This document shows, piece after piece, positions 13,493 through 20,998 of a stretch of DNA of 21,603 bases. The stretch comes from CAYVBN01 sp964538565 (lineage in GTDB: Bacteria > Pseudomonadota > Alphaproteobacteria > Rhizobiales > Xanthobacteraceae), in NCBI GenBank assembly GCA_964538565.1, contig CAZIGW010000309.1, positions 1 through 21,603 of the forward strand. Direction: 5' to 3'. Under the pieces are notes generated by a model. The model did no database searches. It was given only the letters and a program-made list of their open reading frames with translations, and was not told where the DNA came from. Numbering within the stretch: position 1 is the first letter of the stretch; each line of letters opens with the position of its first letter. A program made the translations under genes and the position numbers.

Positions 13493-15019
13493 CTACTTCG
13501 CCAGCATCACGGGCTCGCGGCCGATCAGGCGCGCCAGCTGGCGCAGCCGCGCGAACACCCGCTCGCCGGCAAGTGCGGCGAACCGGCCCTTGAGCCGCAG
13601 CACCAGGCGCCCGCGGTCGACCCGCAACGGCGTATTGGGCAACACGCCGGGCATCGAGGCGGAGACCAGATAGGCGACCCGCAAGGCGGCGCCGAGCACG
13701 CGGGCGCGGTCGAGCAGACGCGTCGACACGAGCTCGCGCACGTGCGGCGAGAGTTCGTCGTCCATCAGGCCGACGTGGCGGAAGAACACCGTGATGGCGA
13801 GGAACGCCCGGCTCGGATGATCGACGGTGACGAACGCCGCGTTGGCGATGATGTTGAGCGACTGCTCGCCGCGATAATCGGGATGCGCGCGCCAGCCGAT
13901 GTCGGCCAGCAGGCAGGCGGCATGGCGCAGGCGCACCTCCTGCTCGGTCTCGTCGAGACCGGAGGTGGCCATGAAGCGGTCGGTCCACTCGATCAGTTCC
14001 TCGCCGTGCTGCGGCGAGCGCGAGCGCAGGATATTGAGATCGCTCGCCGCCGCGATCAGCGGATCGCGCCGGCGCTCCTTCTTGCTCAGCATGGAAAACA
14101 GCAGGCCCTCGCGCACGCCGAGCGCGGAGAGCACGACCTCCTTCGGCCGCGCGGTCTTGACGATGTGCTCGAGCACGAGCGCCGCGTAGCCGAGCAGCGG
14201 ACGGCGCGCATCGGTGACGACCTCGATGCGCGAGAGCGTGTCCGGGTCGACGCGATGCACGAGGCGCGAGAATTCGTAGGCCTCCTTGGCGGGGATGTGG
14301 TAGCCGTGCATGACGTGTAGCGGATAGCCGGTCTGCCACATGTGCAGGCGCGCGAGCGCGCGCCAGGTGCCGCCGACCGCGTAGAACGTGCGGCCGCGGC
14401 CGCGCTTGAGCGCAGGGACCTCCGCCAGCGTCTGTTCGACGATCTTCTCGGCCTTCTTCATCGACTTCGCCGAGATGTCCTGCAGGGCGAGCCCGCCGAG
14501 CGGCAGGGTCACGCCGCCCCGCATCCGCTCGCCGCGCACGTCGATGAGTTCGAGCGAGCCGCCGCCGAGGTCGCCGACGATGCCGTCGGGCCGATAGAGG
14601 CCGGAGATGACGCCGAGCGCCGAAAGCTCCGCTTCGCGCTTGCCGGACAGGACCTTCACCTTGGTCCGGCAGATCCGCTCGGCCGCCGCGATGAACTCAT
14701 CGCCGTTCTTCGCATCGCGGCAGGCCGCCGTGGCGATGGCCCACACCTGCTCGGCCCCGATCGTGTCGCACAGCGCGCGATAGCGGCGCAGCGCAGCCGT
14801 CGCCTTCTCGATGGCGTCGGGCGCGAGCAGGCCCGTCGTCTGCACCTCGCGCCCGAGGCCGGCGAGCACCTTCTCGTTGAAGATCGGAGTGGGGCTGCGC
14901 GTCAGTCCCTCGTACACCACGAGGCGCACCGAGTTCGACCCGATGTCGAACACGCCGACCGGCGGTCCGTGATCGAGACGACCCTGCGCGGACGCACGCC
15001 TGGGACGTCGTTCAGGCAC
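13493..15019 (-). CDS. ppx: exopolyphosphatase / Ppx-GppA family phosphatase
   Basis: Releases phosphate from the ends of polyphosphate, and family members may also convert pppGpp to ppGpp. The 508-residue protein has the ASKHA-fold motifs of the family: FDIGSNSVRLVVYEG (24-38, phosphate 1 loop), KREAELSALG (127-136) including the likely catalytic glutamate, GDLGGGSLELIDV (149-161, phosphate 2 loop), YAVGGTWRALARL (213-225) and LSALGVREGLLF (298-309). The C-terminal half (about 325-508) is an HD-like helical domain with LRHAACLLADIGWRAHPDYR (364-383). The GTG start at 15019 overlaps the last 8 bp of ppk, which implies translational coupling. Having synthesis and breakdown of polyphosphate in one operon is a common arrangement. 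Which substrate, polyphosphate or pppGpp, dominates cannot be decided from sequence; ppk linkage favours polyphosphate. Confidence 0.93.
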   Translation of the reverse strand: MPERRPRRASAQGRLDHGPPVGVFDIGSNSVRLVVYEGLTRSPTPIFNEKVLAGLGREVQTTGLLAPDAIEKATAALRRYRALCDTIGAEQVWAIATAACRDAKNGDEFIAAAERICRTKVKVLSGKREAELSALGVISGLYRPDGIVGDLGGGSLELIDVRGERMRGGVTLPLGGLALQDISAKSMKKAEKIVEQTLAEVPALKRGRGRTFYAVGGTWRALARLHMWQTGYPLHVMHGYHIPAKEAYEFSRLVHRVDPDTLSRIEVVTDARRPLLGYAALVLEHIVKTARPKEVVLSALGVREGLLFSMLSKKERRRDPLIAAASDLNILRSRSPQHGEELIEWTDRFMATSGLDETEQEVRLRHAACLLADIGWRAHPDYRGEQSLNIIANAAFVTVDHPSRAFLAITVFFRHVGLMDDELSPHVRELVSTRLLDRARVLGAALRVAYLVSASMPGVLPNTPLRVDRGRLVLRLKGRFAALAGERVFARLRQLARLIGREPVMLAK

Positions 15020-17228
15020 GTTCCGCGCGCCGCGTGAGACTGCGGGGCGAGGACTCCTTGAGCGACTTGCCCCGGCCGGACAAACTTGGATTGGTCATGA
15101 AATACTTGTGCGCGTTGAACGGCTCCTCGCCGGGCGCCGCGTTGACGCGCGTGCTCGTTCCGTCGGGCAGGAACTTCCAGCTCTGCTCGTTGTCCTTGAA
15201 GTTGGCGACCATGATCTGATCGAGCACCTGCTCGTGCACCGTCGGGTTGAGGATCGGACACAGCACCTCGACACGGCGGTCGAGGTTGCGCGGCATCATA
15301 TCGGCGGAGGAGATATAGACCGCCGCCTTGGGATGGGGAAGCCCATGGCCGTCGCCGAAGCAGTAGATGCGCCCGTGCTCGAGGAAGCGGCCGACGATCG
15401 ACTTGGCGCGGATGTTCTCCGACAGGCCCGGAACGCTCGGGCGCAGGCAGCAGATGCCGCGCACGACGAGATCGACCGGCACGCCGGCGCGCGAGGCCTC
15501 GTAGAGCGCGTCGATGATGTCCGGGTCGACGAGCGAGTTCATCTTCATCCAGATGCCGGACGGACGGCCGGCGCGGGCATGCGCGATCTCGCGGCCGATG
15601 TGGTCGATGATGCGGGCGCGCAGGTTGACCGGCGACACCGCCATGCACTCGAGCTCGGCCGGCGCGGCGTACCCGGTGATGAAATTGAAGATGCGGCCGA
15701 CGTCGCGGGCGATCACCGGGTCGGCGGTGAAGAAGGAAAGATCGGTGTAGACCCTGGCGGTCACCGAGTGATAGTTGCCGGTGCCGACGTGCACGTAGGT
15801 GACGAGCGAGCCGCCCTCGCGCCGCACGACCTGCGAGAGCTTGGCGTGCGTCTTGAGCTCGATGAACCCGAACACGACCTGCGCGCCGGCGCGCTCCAGG
15901 TCGCGCGACCAACGGATGTTCGCCTCCTCGTCGAAGCGCGCCTTGAGCTCGACGAGCGCGGTGTCGGATTTCCCGGATTCCGCGGCTTCGACCAGGGCGC
16001 GCACGATCGGGCTGTCGGCCGAGGTGCGGTAGAGCGTCTGCTTGATGGCGACGACGTCGGGGTCGCGCGCGGCCTGCTGCAGGAACTGCACCACCACGTC
16101 GAAAGATTCATACGGGTGGTGAACGATCAGGTCCTTCTGCCGGATGGCGGCGAAACAATCGCCCGCGTGGTCGCGGATGCGCTCGGGAAAACGTGGATTG
16201 TACGGCACGAATTCGAGATCCGGCCGGTCGACGGTGAGAAGCTGCGACAGCTCGTTGAGCGCGAGCTCGCCGTCGATGAGAAACGCCTCGTCGTCGGCGA
16301 CCGCGAGCGCGCGCTGGACGAAGCGGCGCAGCTCCGGCGGCATGCCCGCCTCCATCTCGAGCCGGATCACCGATCCGCGCCGGCGGCGCTTGAGCACGCG
16401 TTCGAACAGGCGGACGAGGTCCTCCGCTTCTTCCTCGATTTCGATTTCGGAATCACGGATCACCCGGAACGCGCCCTGCCCCTTGACGCTGTAGCCGGGG
16501 AAAAGCTTCGGAATGAACAGGGAGGTCGCCTGCTCGAGGGTGATCAGGCGCACGACGTCGGCGTCGCGGCCGACCGGCAGCCGGACGAAACGCTCGACCT
16601 TCTGCGGCACGCGGATGAGCGCGTTCATCGCCTTGCCGTCGCTCGCGCGCGAAAGCTGCAGCGCGAGCGAGAATCCGAGGTTGGGAATGAACGGGAACGG
16701 ATGTGCCGGGTCGATGGCGAGTGGCGTGAGCACCGGGAAGATCTGGCGCAGGAAGTAGTCCTCCAGCCAGGCGCGTTCGGATTTCTTCAGCTTGGCGCTG
16801 TCGACGAGCACGATCGCCTGCGCGGCGAGCTCGGTGCGCAGGTCGCGCCACAGCTTCTGCTGGTCGCGCCCGAGCGCGGAGACCGCCTCAGTGATCCGCG
16901 CGAGCTGCTCGGCGGGCGTGAGGCCGTCGGGACTTTTCGTCGTGATGCCGGCGCGCACCTGGCCTTTGAGGCCGGCGACGCGCACCATGAAAAACTCGTC
17001 GAGGTTGTTCGCCGAGATGGAGAGAAACCGCACGCGCTCGAGCAGCGGATGATGCGGATTGGCCGCTTCCTCCAGCACCCGCCGGTTGAAGTGCAGCCAG
17101 GACAATTCGCGGTTGATGAACCGGTCGGGGCTTCGCGCGAGATCGAGCAGAGCCGTCTCGGCCGGGGCCGGGCTCGGCTCCCTGACAGATTCAATAGGTA
17201 CGACAATGGCTTGGCCGCTCTCGACCAT
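15012..17228 (-). CDS. ppk: polyphosphate kinase 1 (RNA degradosome-type PPK1)
   Basis: Reversibly polymerises the gamma-phosphate of ATP into inorganic polyphosphate. The 738 residues match PPK1 length with a slightly long N terminus. The order is: N domain with RFINRELSWLHFNRRVLEEA (36-55) and FLSISANNLDEFFMVRVAGL (68-87); head domain (about 130-340); and catalytic C1/C2 domains. The two active-site histidines are His461 (ELKTHAKLSQVVRREG) and His618 (LEHGRIYCFGDG), 157 residues apart as in E. coli His435/His592. VTYVHVGTGNYHSVTARVYTD (476-496) is also diagnostic. ATG 17228 lacks a strong Shine-Dalgarno. It is first in the ppk-ppx operon, with a 95-bp upstream gap carrying a Pho-box-like repeat and AT-rich -10 candidates, so induction under phosphate limitation is likely. 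Confidence 0.96.
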   Translation of the reverse strand: MVESGQAIVVPIESVREPSPAPAETALLDLARSPDRFINRELSWLHFNRRVLEEAANPHHPLLERVRFLSISANNLDEFFMVRVAGLKGQVRAGITTKSPDGLTPAEQLARITEAVSALGRDQQKLWRDLRTELAAQAIVLVDSAKLKKSERAWLEDYFLRQIFPVLTPLAIDPAHPFPFIPNLGFSLALQLSRASDGKAMNALIRVPQKVERFVRLPVGRDADVVRLITLEQATSLFIPKLFPGYSVKGQGAFRVIRDSEIEIEEEAEDLVRLFERVLKRRRRGSVIRLEMEAGMPPELRRFVQRALAVADDEAFLIDGELALNELSQLLTVDRPDLEFVPYNPRFPERIRDHAGDCFAAIRQKDLIVHHPYESFDVVVQFLQQAARDPDVVAIKQTLYRTSADSPIVRALVEAAESGKSDTALVELKARFDEEANIRWSRDLERAGAQVVFGFIELKTHAKLSQVVRREGGSLVTYVHVGTGNYHSVTARVYTDLSFFTADPVIARDVGRIFNFITGYAAPAELECMAVSPVNLRARIIDHIGREIAHARAGRPSGIWMKMNSLVDPDIIDALYEASRAGVPVDLVVRGICCLRPSVPGLSENIRAKSIVGRFLEHGRIYCFGDGHGLPHPKAAVYISSADMMPRNLDRRVEVLCPILNPTVHEQVLDQIMVANFKDNEQSWKFLPDGTSTRVNAAPGEEPFNAHKYFMTNPSLSGRGKSLKESSPRSLTRRAERA

Positions 17229-17253
17229 GACCGACCATAGCTCGGAGATGTGT

Positions 17254-17294
17254 ATTTTATCTTATCGCCGCCGAACGTGACGGTTCGATGACGG
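17254..17294 (-). promoter_or_regulatory. Pho-box-like promoter of ppk-ppx
   Basis: On the minus strand CCGTCAT (17294-17288), CGAA, CCGTCAC (17283-17277): two 7-mers at 11-bp period, each differing from the PhoB half-site CTGTCAT/C only at position 2. Twelve bases further on is TAAGAT (17264-17259), and overlapping it TAAAAT (17259-17254, 5/6 of TATAAT). No good -35 hexamer is present, as expected for a PhoB-dependent promoter, where the box replaces it. The box ends about 49 bp upstream of the ppk ATG. Confidence 0.55.
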
Positions 17295-17323
17295 GGGTGC
17301 GCCGGTACGGCCGGGCGCCGCTC

Positions 17324-18004
17324 TCACTCGGGCCGGCGGAGCACCTCGACGGCGAGCGCGCGCGTCACCGGCCGCTGCTGGCGCAGCGCCTCGCGGTCGA
17401 GACGCGTGACGATGTTGCGCGCGGCGGCGAACGAACGCTCGATGCGCGAGACCAGATACGCGATCAGGCTCTCGTCGACGGCCAGTTGCCGGTCGGCGAA
17501 CAGTTTCACGAGCAGCGCGCGCAGAAGCGCGTCGTCGGGCGCCGCCAGGTGGACCGTCGGCAGCGCGCGCAGCCGCGAGGCGAGATCACTCAGCGCCACC
17601 GTCCAGCCGGCCGGCGGCGTGCGCGCGATGAGCAGCATGGAGGCCCCCTCCTCGCGCGCGAGGTTGAGCAGATGGAACAGGGCGCGCTCGTCGACCACCT
17701 CCGGCGCCAGATCCTCGACCACCAGCGCGCCGGTGGCGAGGACGGAGGGAAGGTCGAGCTCGGCGAGCGCGCGTGCGGGAAGCGTCGGCGCGCCGGCGCG
17801 CGTCGACCAGACCGCGGCCAGATGGCTCTTGCCCGATCCCTCCGGACCGACGAGCGCCATCACGTGCGCCGGCCAGTCCGGCCAGCGCTGGACGAGGGCA
17901 AGCGCCGCCATATTGGACGGGCCGGTGAGAAAGTCCTCGGGCGCAAAGTTCTCGCGGTGGTCGAGGGAAAGAGCCAACTGACGCGGCGAACTCGAATCCG
18001 ACAT
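17324..18004 (-). CDS. hdaA: HdaA, DnaA-related regulatory inactivator of replication initiation
   Basis: A 226-residue AAA+ protein of the Hda/DnaA-like family. It opens with a sliding-clamp binding motif QLALSLD (9-15), the hallmark of Hda. Next come Walker A GPEGSGKS (53-60), a Walker B-like strand ALVVEDLAP (93-101), a sensor I region MLLIART (123-129), an Arg-finger-type segment LASRLRALP (141-149) and a sensor II helix SFAAARNIVTRLDREAL (191-207). There is no DnaA domain IV, so it does not bind DnaA boxes. By analogy with E. coli Hda and Caulobacter HdaA it acts with the DNA-loaded beta clamp to stimulate ATP hydrolysis by DnaA. ATG 18004 follows the permease stop by 4 nt, with AGG upstream inside that gene, so translation is probably coupled. 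Confidence 0.88.
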   Translation of the reverse strand: MSDSSSPRQLALSLDHRENFAPEDFLTGPSNMAALALVQRWPDWPAHVMALVGPEGSGKSHLAAVWSTRAGAPTLPARALAELDLPSVLATGALVVEDLAPEVVDERALFHLLNLAREEGASMLLIARTPPAGWTVALSDLASRLRALPTVHLAAPDDALLRALLVKLFADRQLAVDESLIAYLVSRIERSFAAARNIVTRLDREALRQQRPVTRALAVEVLRRPE

Positions 18005-18008
18005 GGCT

Positions 18009-19067
18009 TCAACCTGCTTCGCCCGTGTAGAGCGGACTCGCCAGATAGTGCTTGAGCGCGAAGCGGACGAGAACGCCGATCGCCGCGGCCAGCGGAACCG
18101 CCACCAGCATGCCGACGAAGCCGAACAGATAGCCGAAGGCGACGAGCGCGAACATCAGCCACACCGGATGCAGCCCCACGCTCGGCCCCACCAGATACGG
18201 CGCGAGCACGTAGCCTTCGAGGAACTGGCCGACGACATAGACCGCCAGCACCGACACGATCGGACTCCAGTCGGGAAAGAATTGCGCGACCGCGATCCCG
18301 GCCGACAGCACGAGGCCGGTGAGCGACCCGACGTACGGAATGAAGCTGATGAGCCCGGAGACCACGCCGATCAGCAGACCGGAATTGAGCCCCGTCATGC
18401 TCAATCCCAGCGCGTAGAAGGACCCGAGGATAAGACACACGCCGGTCTGCCCGCGCACGAATCCGGCGATGGCGCGGTCGATCTCGCGCGCCAGGCCGCG
18501 GATCGTGTTCGCCTGCGCGCGCGGCAGCCAACGGTCGAGTGCCGCCACCATGCGGTTCCAGTCGTAGAGCAGATAGCAGGCGACCACCGGCGTCACCACG
18601 AACAGGGAAATGACGGACAGGACCGCCTGCCCGCCCGACCACAGCGACTTGAGGAAGACGGCCGCGCCGCCGGTCGCCTGCTGCACGAGGGTAGCGAAGG
18701 GCGCATCGCCGATGCCTTGGCCGAGGATCCGGCCGAGCCACGGCCGGCTGGAGTCGGCGGCGAGCGCCTGCAGCCGCGCCACGTAGGTCGGCAGATTGTC
18801 CACCAGGGCGGCGAGCTGGCTGCCGAGAACGGGCGCGATCAGCACTACGACCAGCAGGCAGGCGAGCACGAACAGGCCGACGATCAGCAGCGTCGCGAAC
18901 AGCCGCCCGATGCCGAAGCGCTCGAGGCGGTTGGCGAGCGGATCGAGCAGGTAGGCGAGCGCGACCCCGGCGACGAACGGCAGCAGGATTTCGTGCAGCA
19001 GCCACAGCAGGAACGCCACGAGGACGAACGCCGCGGTCCAGAACGCGAGCTGCAGGTCAATTTTCAT
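18009..19067 (-). CDS. AI-2E/PerM-family inner-membrane transporter
   Basis: A 352-residue polytopic membrane protein. Hydrophobic helices lie at about 8-42 (two), 57-80, 148-168, 209-262 (several), 268-290 and 303-335. A soluble loop occurs between about 83 and 140, the usual plan of the AI-2E (PF01594) family. Signature segments are GLISFIPYVGSLTGLVLSAG (238-257) and EGYVLAPYLVGPSVGLHPVW (284-303). Family members are linked to autoinducer-2 export, ion antiport or unknown substrates, so the substrate here is open; nothing nearby suggests quorum sensing. ATG 19067 is supported by GGAGAGGG 5-12 nt upstream. It lies between the CDP-alcohol phosphatidyltransferase gene (169-bp gap) and hdaA (4-nt gap), and probably shares a transcript with hdaA. 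Confidence 0.9.
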   Translation of the reverse strand: MKIDLQLAFWTAAFVLVAFLLWLLHEILLPFVAGVALAYLLDPLANRLERFGIGRLFATLLIVGLFVLACLLVVVLIAPVLGSQLAALVDNLPTYVARLQALAADSSRPWLGRILGQGIGDAPFATLVQQATGGAAVFLKSLWSGGQAVLSVISLFVVTPVVACYLLYDWNRMVAALDRWLPRAQANTIRGLAREIDRAIAGFVRGQTGVCLILGSFYALGLSMTGLNSGLLIGVVSGLISFIPYVGSLTGLVLSAGIAVAQFFPDWSPIVSVLAVYVVGQFLEGYVLAPYLVGPSVGLHPVWLMFALVAFGYLFGFVGMLVAVPLAAAIGVLVRFALKHYLASPLYTGEAG

Positions 19068-19091
19068 CGGATCCCTCTCCGGCGGATCCCT
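19068..19091. repeat. 9-bp direct repeat at 15-bp period
   Basis: CGGATCCCT occurs at 19068-19076 and again at 19083-19091, immediately upstream of the permease start codon and overlapping its ribosome site on the minus strand. It may be a small local duplication. Confidence 0.35.
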
Positions 19092-19101
19092 GCGACTCCG
19101 A

Positions 19102-19146
19102 GGCTCGACCCGCAGAGTGGACGGCTTTTCGGAAAACAATCAAGCC
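19102..19146. repeat. diverged Hyphomicrobiales-type intergenic palindrome
   Basis: A 45-bp imperfect palindrome. The ends GGCTCGA (19102-19108) and TCAAGCC (19140-19146) are complementary at 6 of 7 positions, and the interior contains AGAGTGG and CGGCTTTTCGGAAAAC. The order of blocks matches what I recall of a highly repeated rhizobial intergenic element (GATCAT-type ends, CGGAAAAGTGG and GGTTTTCGGAAAA blocks). It sits in the gap between the CDP-alcohol phosphatidyltransferase and permease genes. The identification is from memory. Confidence 0.4.
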
Positions 19147-19236
19147 AGTGCAGATCGGAAAAACGCAGCGCCAGCCGCGATGTCGGCCCCGCGGGGCGGA
19201 CGGCGGCGGACGCCCCGGGCTCCTGCAGCCGGCCCG

Positions 19237-19779
19237 TCAGGGGACCTCGGCGCCGTTCATGTGCCGGACCCATTCCACGACATAGAAGCCGACCGAGAGC
19301 AGCGTCAGAACCGCCACCGCGATCATCGCCCCGGTCTGGGCGTCGGTCGCGGTAAATCCGAAACCGAGCGATGCCAGGACGAGACCGGCGAAAACGATCT
19401 GCGCCAGGGTGTTGAGTTTCGAGACGAGCAGCGGCTTGACCGCGATCGGCTTGACCAGCAGCCACGAGAGCAGAACCCCGCCGATGATCATGATGTCACG
19501 CGAGACGACCAGGATGACGAGCCAGCGCGGGATCGCCTCGGTCAGCCCGAGCGCCACATAGATCGACATGATCAAGGCCTTGTCGGCCAAGGGATCGAGG
19601 TAGGCACCGAGTTCGCTCGCCATGCCGAAGCGCTTGGCGAGGAAACCGTCCACCGCGTCGCTCACCCCGGCGGCGACGAACAGCAGGAAGGCGGCGCGCA
19701 TTTCGCCCGACCCGATCGCCCATACCACGACGGGCACGAGCAGGATGCGGGCGATCGTGATGAGATTGGGAAGATTCAA
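19237..19779 (-). CDS. CDP-alcohol phosphatidyltransferase family membrane protein
   Basis: A 180-residue integral membrane enzyme with about six hydrophobic helices (7-22, 28-42, 68-80, 86-108, 124-140, 148-170). The CDP-alcohol phosphotransferase signature spans residues 41-66: Asp41, Asp44-Gly45, Ala48-Lys49, Gly58, Asp62, Asp66. All four metal/catalytic aspartates are present, but the usual Arg after Ala is Lys49. It should transfer a phosphatidyl group from a CDP-lipid to an alcohol. PgsA-like phosphatidylglycerophosphate synthase and cardiolipin synthase-like activity are both possible, so no gene symbol is given. The only credible start is TTG 19779, giving the family-typical N terminus MNLPNLITIARILLVPVVVW; no ATG or GTG lies just upstream in frame. 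It is divergent from purM across 122 bp and first of the permease-hdaA gene run. Confidence 0.88.
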   Translation of the reverse strand: MNLPNLITIARILLVPVVVWAIGSGEMRAAFLLFVAAGVSDAVDGFLAKRFGMASELGAYLDPLADKALIMSIYVALGLTEAIPRWLVILVVSRDIMIIGGVLLSWLLVKPIAVKPLLVSKLNTLAQIVFAGLVLASLGFGFTATDAQTGAMIAVAVLTLLSVGFYVVEWVRHMNGAEVP

Positions 19780-19901
19780 GGCCCGGCCCCGGCTCGTCTG
19801 GATTGCACAACGATTAGCCCGCTGCCGGTCGCGCTGTCCAGCGAACAGGATCCCCTAAGCCATTGCGCTGCCCCCGATTCCGCCGTACGACGCGCGAGGC
19901 C

Positions 19902-20993
19902 ATGGCGGCCACATGCGAGACGCGGATGCAGGACAAGGCCCGTTCCGGGCTCACCTACGCGAAGGCAGGCGTCGACATCGACGCCGGCAACCGCTTGGTC
20001 GAGATGATCAAGCCGCTCGTGCGCGCGACGGCGCGCCGCGGCGCCGACGCGGAAATCGGCGGGTTCGGCGGCGCCTTCGACCTCAGGCAGGCCGGGTTTC
20101 GCGATCCGGTGCTGGTGGCGGCGACCGACGGGGTGGGCACCAAGCTCAAGATCGCGATCGAGACCGGCCGGCATGCGACGATCGGAATCGACCTCGTCGC
20201 CATGTCGGTCAACGACCTCGTGGTTCAAGGGGCCGAGCCCCTGTTTTTCCTCGATTATTTCGCCTGCGGTGCGCTCGACCCACAGATCGGCGCCGAGGTC
20301 GTCGGCGGCGTCGCGGCGGGATGCCGCGAATCCGGCTGCGCGCTGATCGGCGGGGAAACCGCCGAGATGCCGGGCCTGTACGCGGCCCGGGACTACGACC
20401 TCGCGGGCTTCGCGGTCGGCGCCGCCGAACGCGGCGAGCTGCTGCCCCGTGGCGATGTCGCGCCGGGCGACGCGGTCCTCGGCATCGCCTCGTCGGGCGT
20501 GCATTCGAACGGGTTTTCGCTCGTGCGCCGGGTGGTCGAGCGCGGCCGCCTCGCCTGGGACGCACCGGCCCCGTTCGATCCGCAACGCCCGCTCGGCGAG
20601 GCGCTGCTGACACCGACGCGGATCTACGTGCGCTCGTGCCTCGCGGCGATCCGCGAGACCCGGGCCGTGAAGGCGCTGGCGCACATCACCGGCGGCGGGT
20701 TTCCCGACAACATTCCGCGCGTGCTGCCGAAGGGCCTCGCCGCACGACTCGACCTCGCGCGCATTGCGGTGCCGCCGGTGTTCCGCTGGCTCGCCGATGC
20801 CGGGGCGATCGCCGAGCCGGAGATGCTGCGCACCTTCAACTGCGGCATCGGCATGGTGGCGATCGTCGAGGCGCAGAAGGCCGAGGCGGTCGCAGCCGTG
20901 CTGACGAACGCCGGCGAGACGGTGGCGAGGCTCGGCAGCATCGAGCCGGGCGCCGGCGTCGTCGTCGACGGCCGGCTCGATCTCGCGTGGTGA
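19902..20993 (+). CDS. purM: phosphoribosylformylglycinamidine cyclo-ligase (AIR synthetase)
   Basis: Closes the imidazole ring of purines: FGAM plus ATP gives 5-aminoimidazole ribotide. The 363-residue product has all family blocks: GLTYAKAGVDIDAGNRLVE (16-34), TDGVGTKLKIA (75-85), GIDLVAMSVNDLVVQGAEPL (95-114), GCALIGGETAEMPGLY (145-160), DYDLAGFAVG (164-173), LGIASSGVHSNGFSLVR (193-209), HITGGGFPDNIPRVLP (261-276) and FNCGIGMV (312-319). ATG 19902 has GAGG 2-5 nt upstream; ATG 19926 (preceded by GAGACG) is a shorter alternative, and an in-frame TTG at 19863 looks less likely. purN follows directly, so the two pathway genes are co-transcribed. The upstream 122-bp divergent region shows no clear promoter or purine-repressor site. 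Confidence 0.96.
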   Translation: MAATCETRMQDKARSGLTYAKAGVDIDAGNRLVEMIKPLVRATARRGADAEIGGFGGAFDLRQAGFRDPVLVAATDGVGTKLKIAIETGRHATIGIDLVAMSVNDLVVQGAEPLFFLDYFACGALDPQIGAEVVGGVAAGCRESGCALIGGETAEMPGLYAARDYDLAGFAVGAAERGELLPRGDVAPGDAVLGIASSGVHSNGFSLVRRVVERGRLAWDAPAPFDPQRPLGEALLTPTRIYVRSCLAAIRETRAVKALAHITGGGFPDNIPRVLPKGLAARLDLARIAVPPVFRWLADAGAIAEPEMLRTFNCGIGMVAIVEAQKAEAVAAVLTNAGETVARLGSIEPGAGVVVDGRLDLAW

Positions 20994-20998
20994 GCCGC

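Noticed and set aside
17238..17238. Alternative upstream ATG for ppk
   Set aside because: It is 10 bases from the ppk start and therefore out of frame.
15108..17240. A 710-codon open frame on the plus strand opposite ppk
   Set aside because: It is a mirror of ppk codon bias in GC-rich DNA. The translation is rich in Asp, Arg, His and Gly with no recognisable domain, while the minus strand encodes an intact PPK1.
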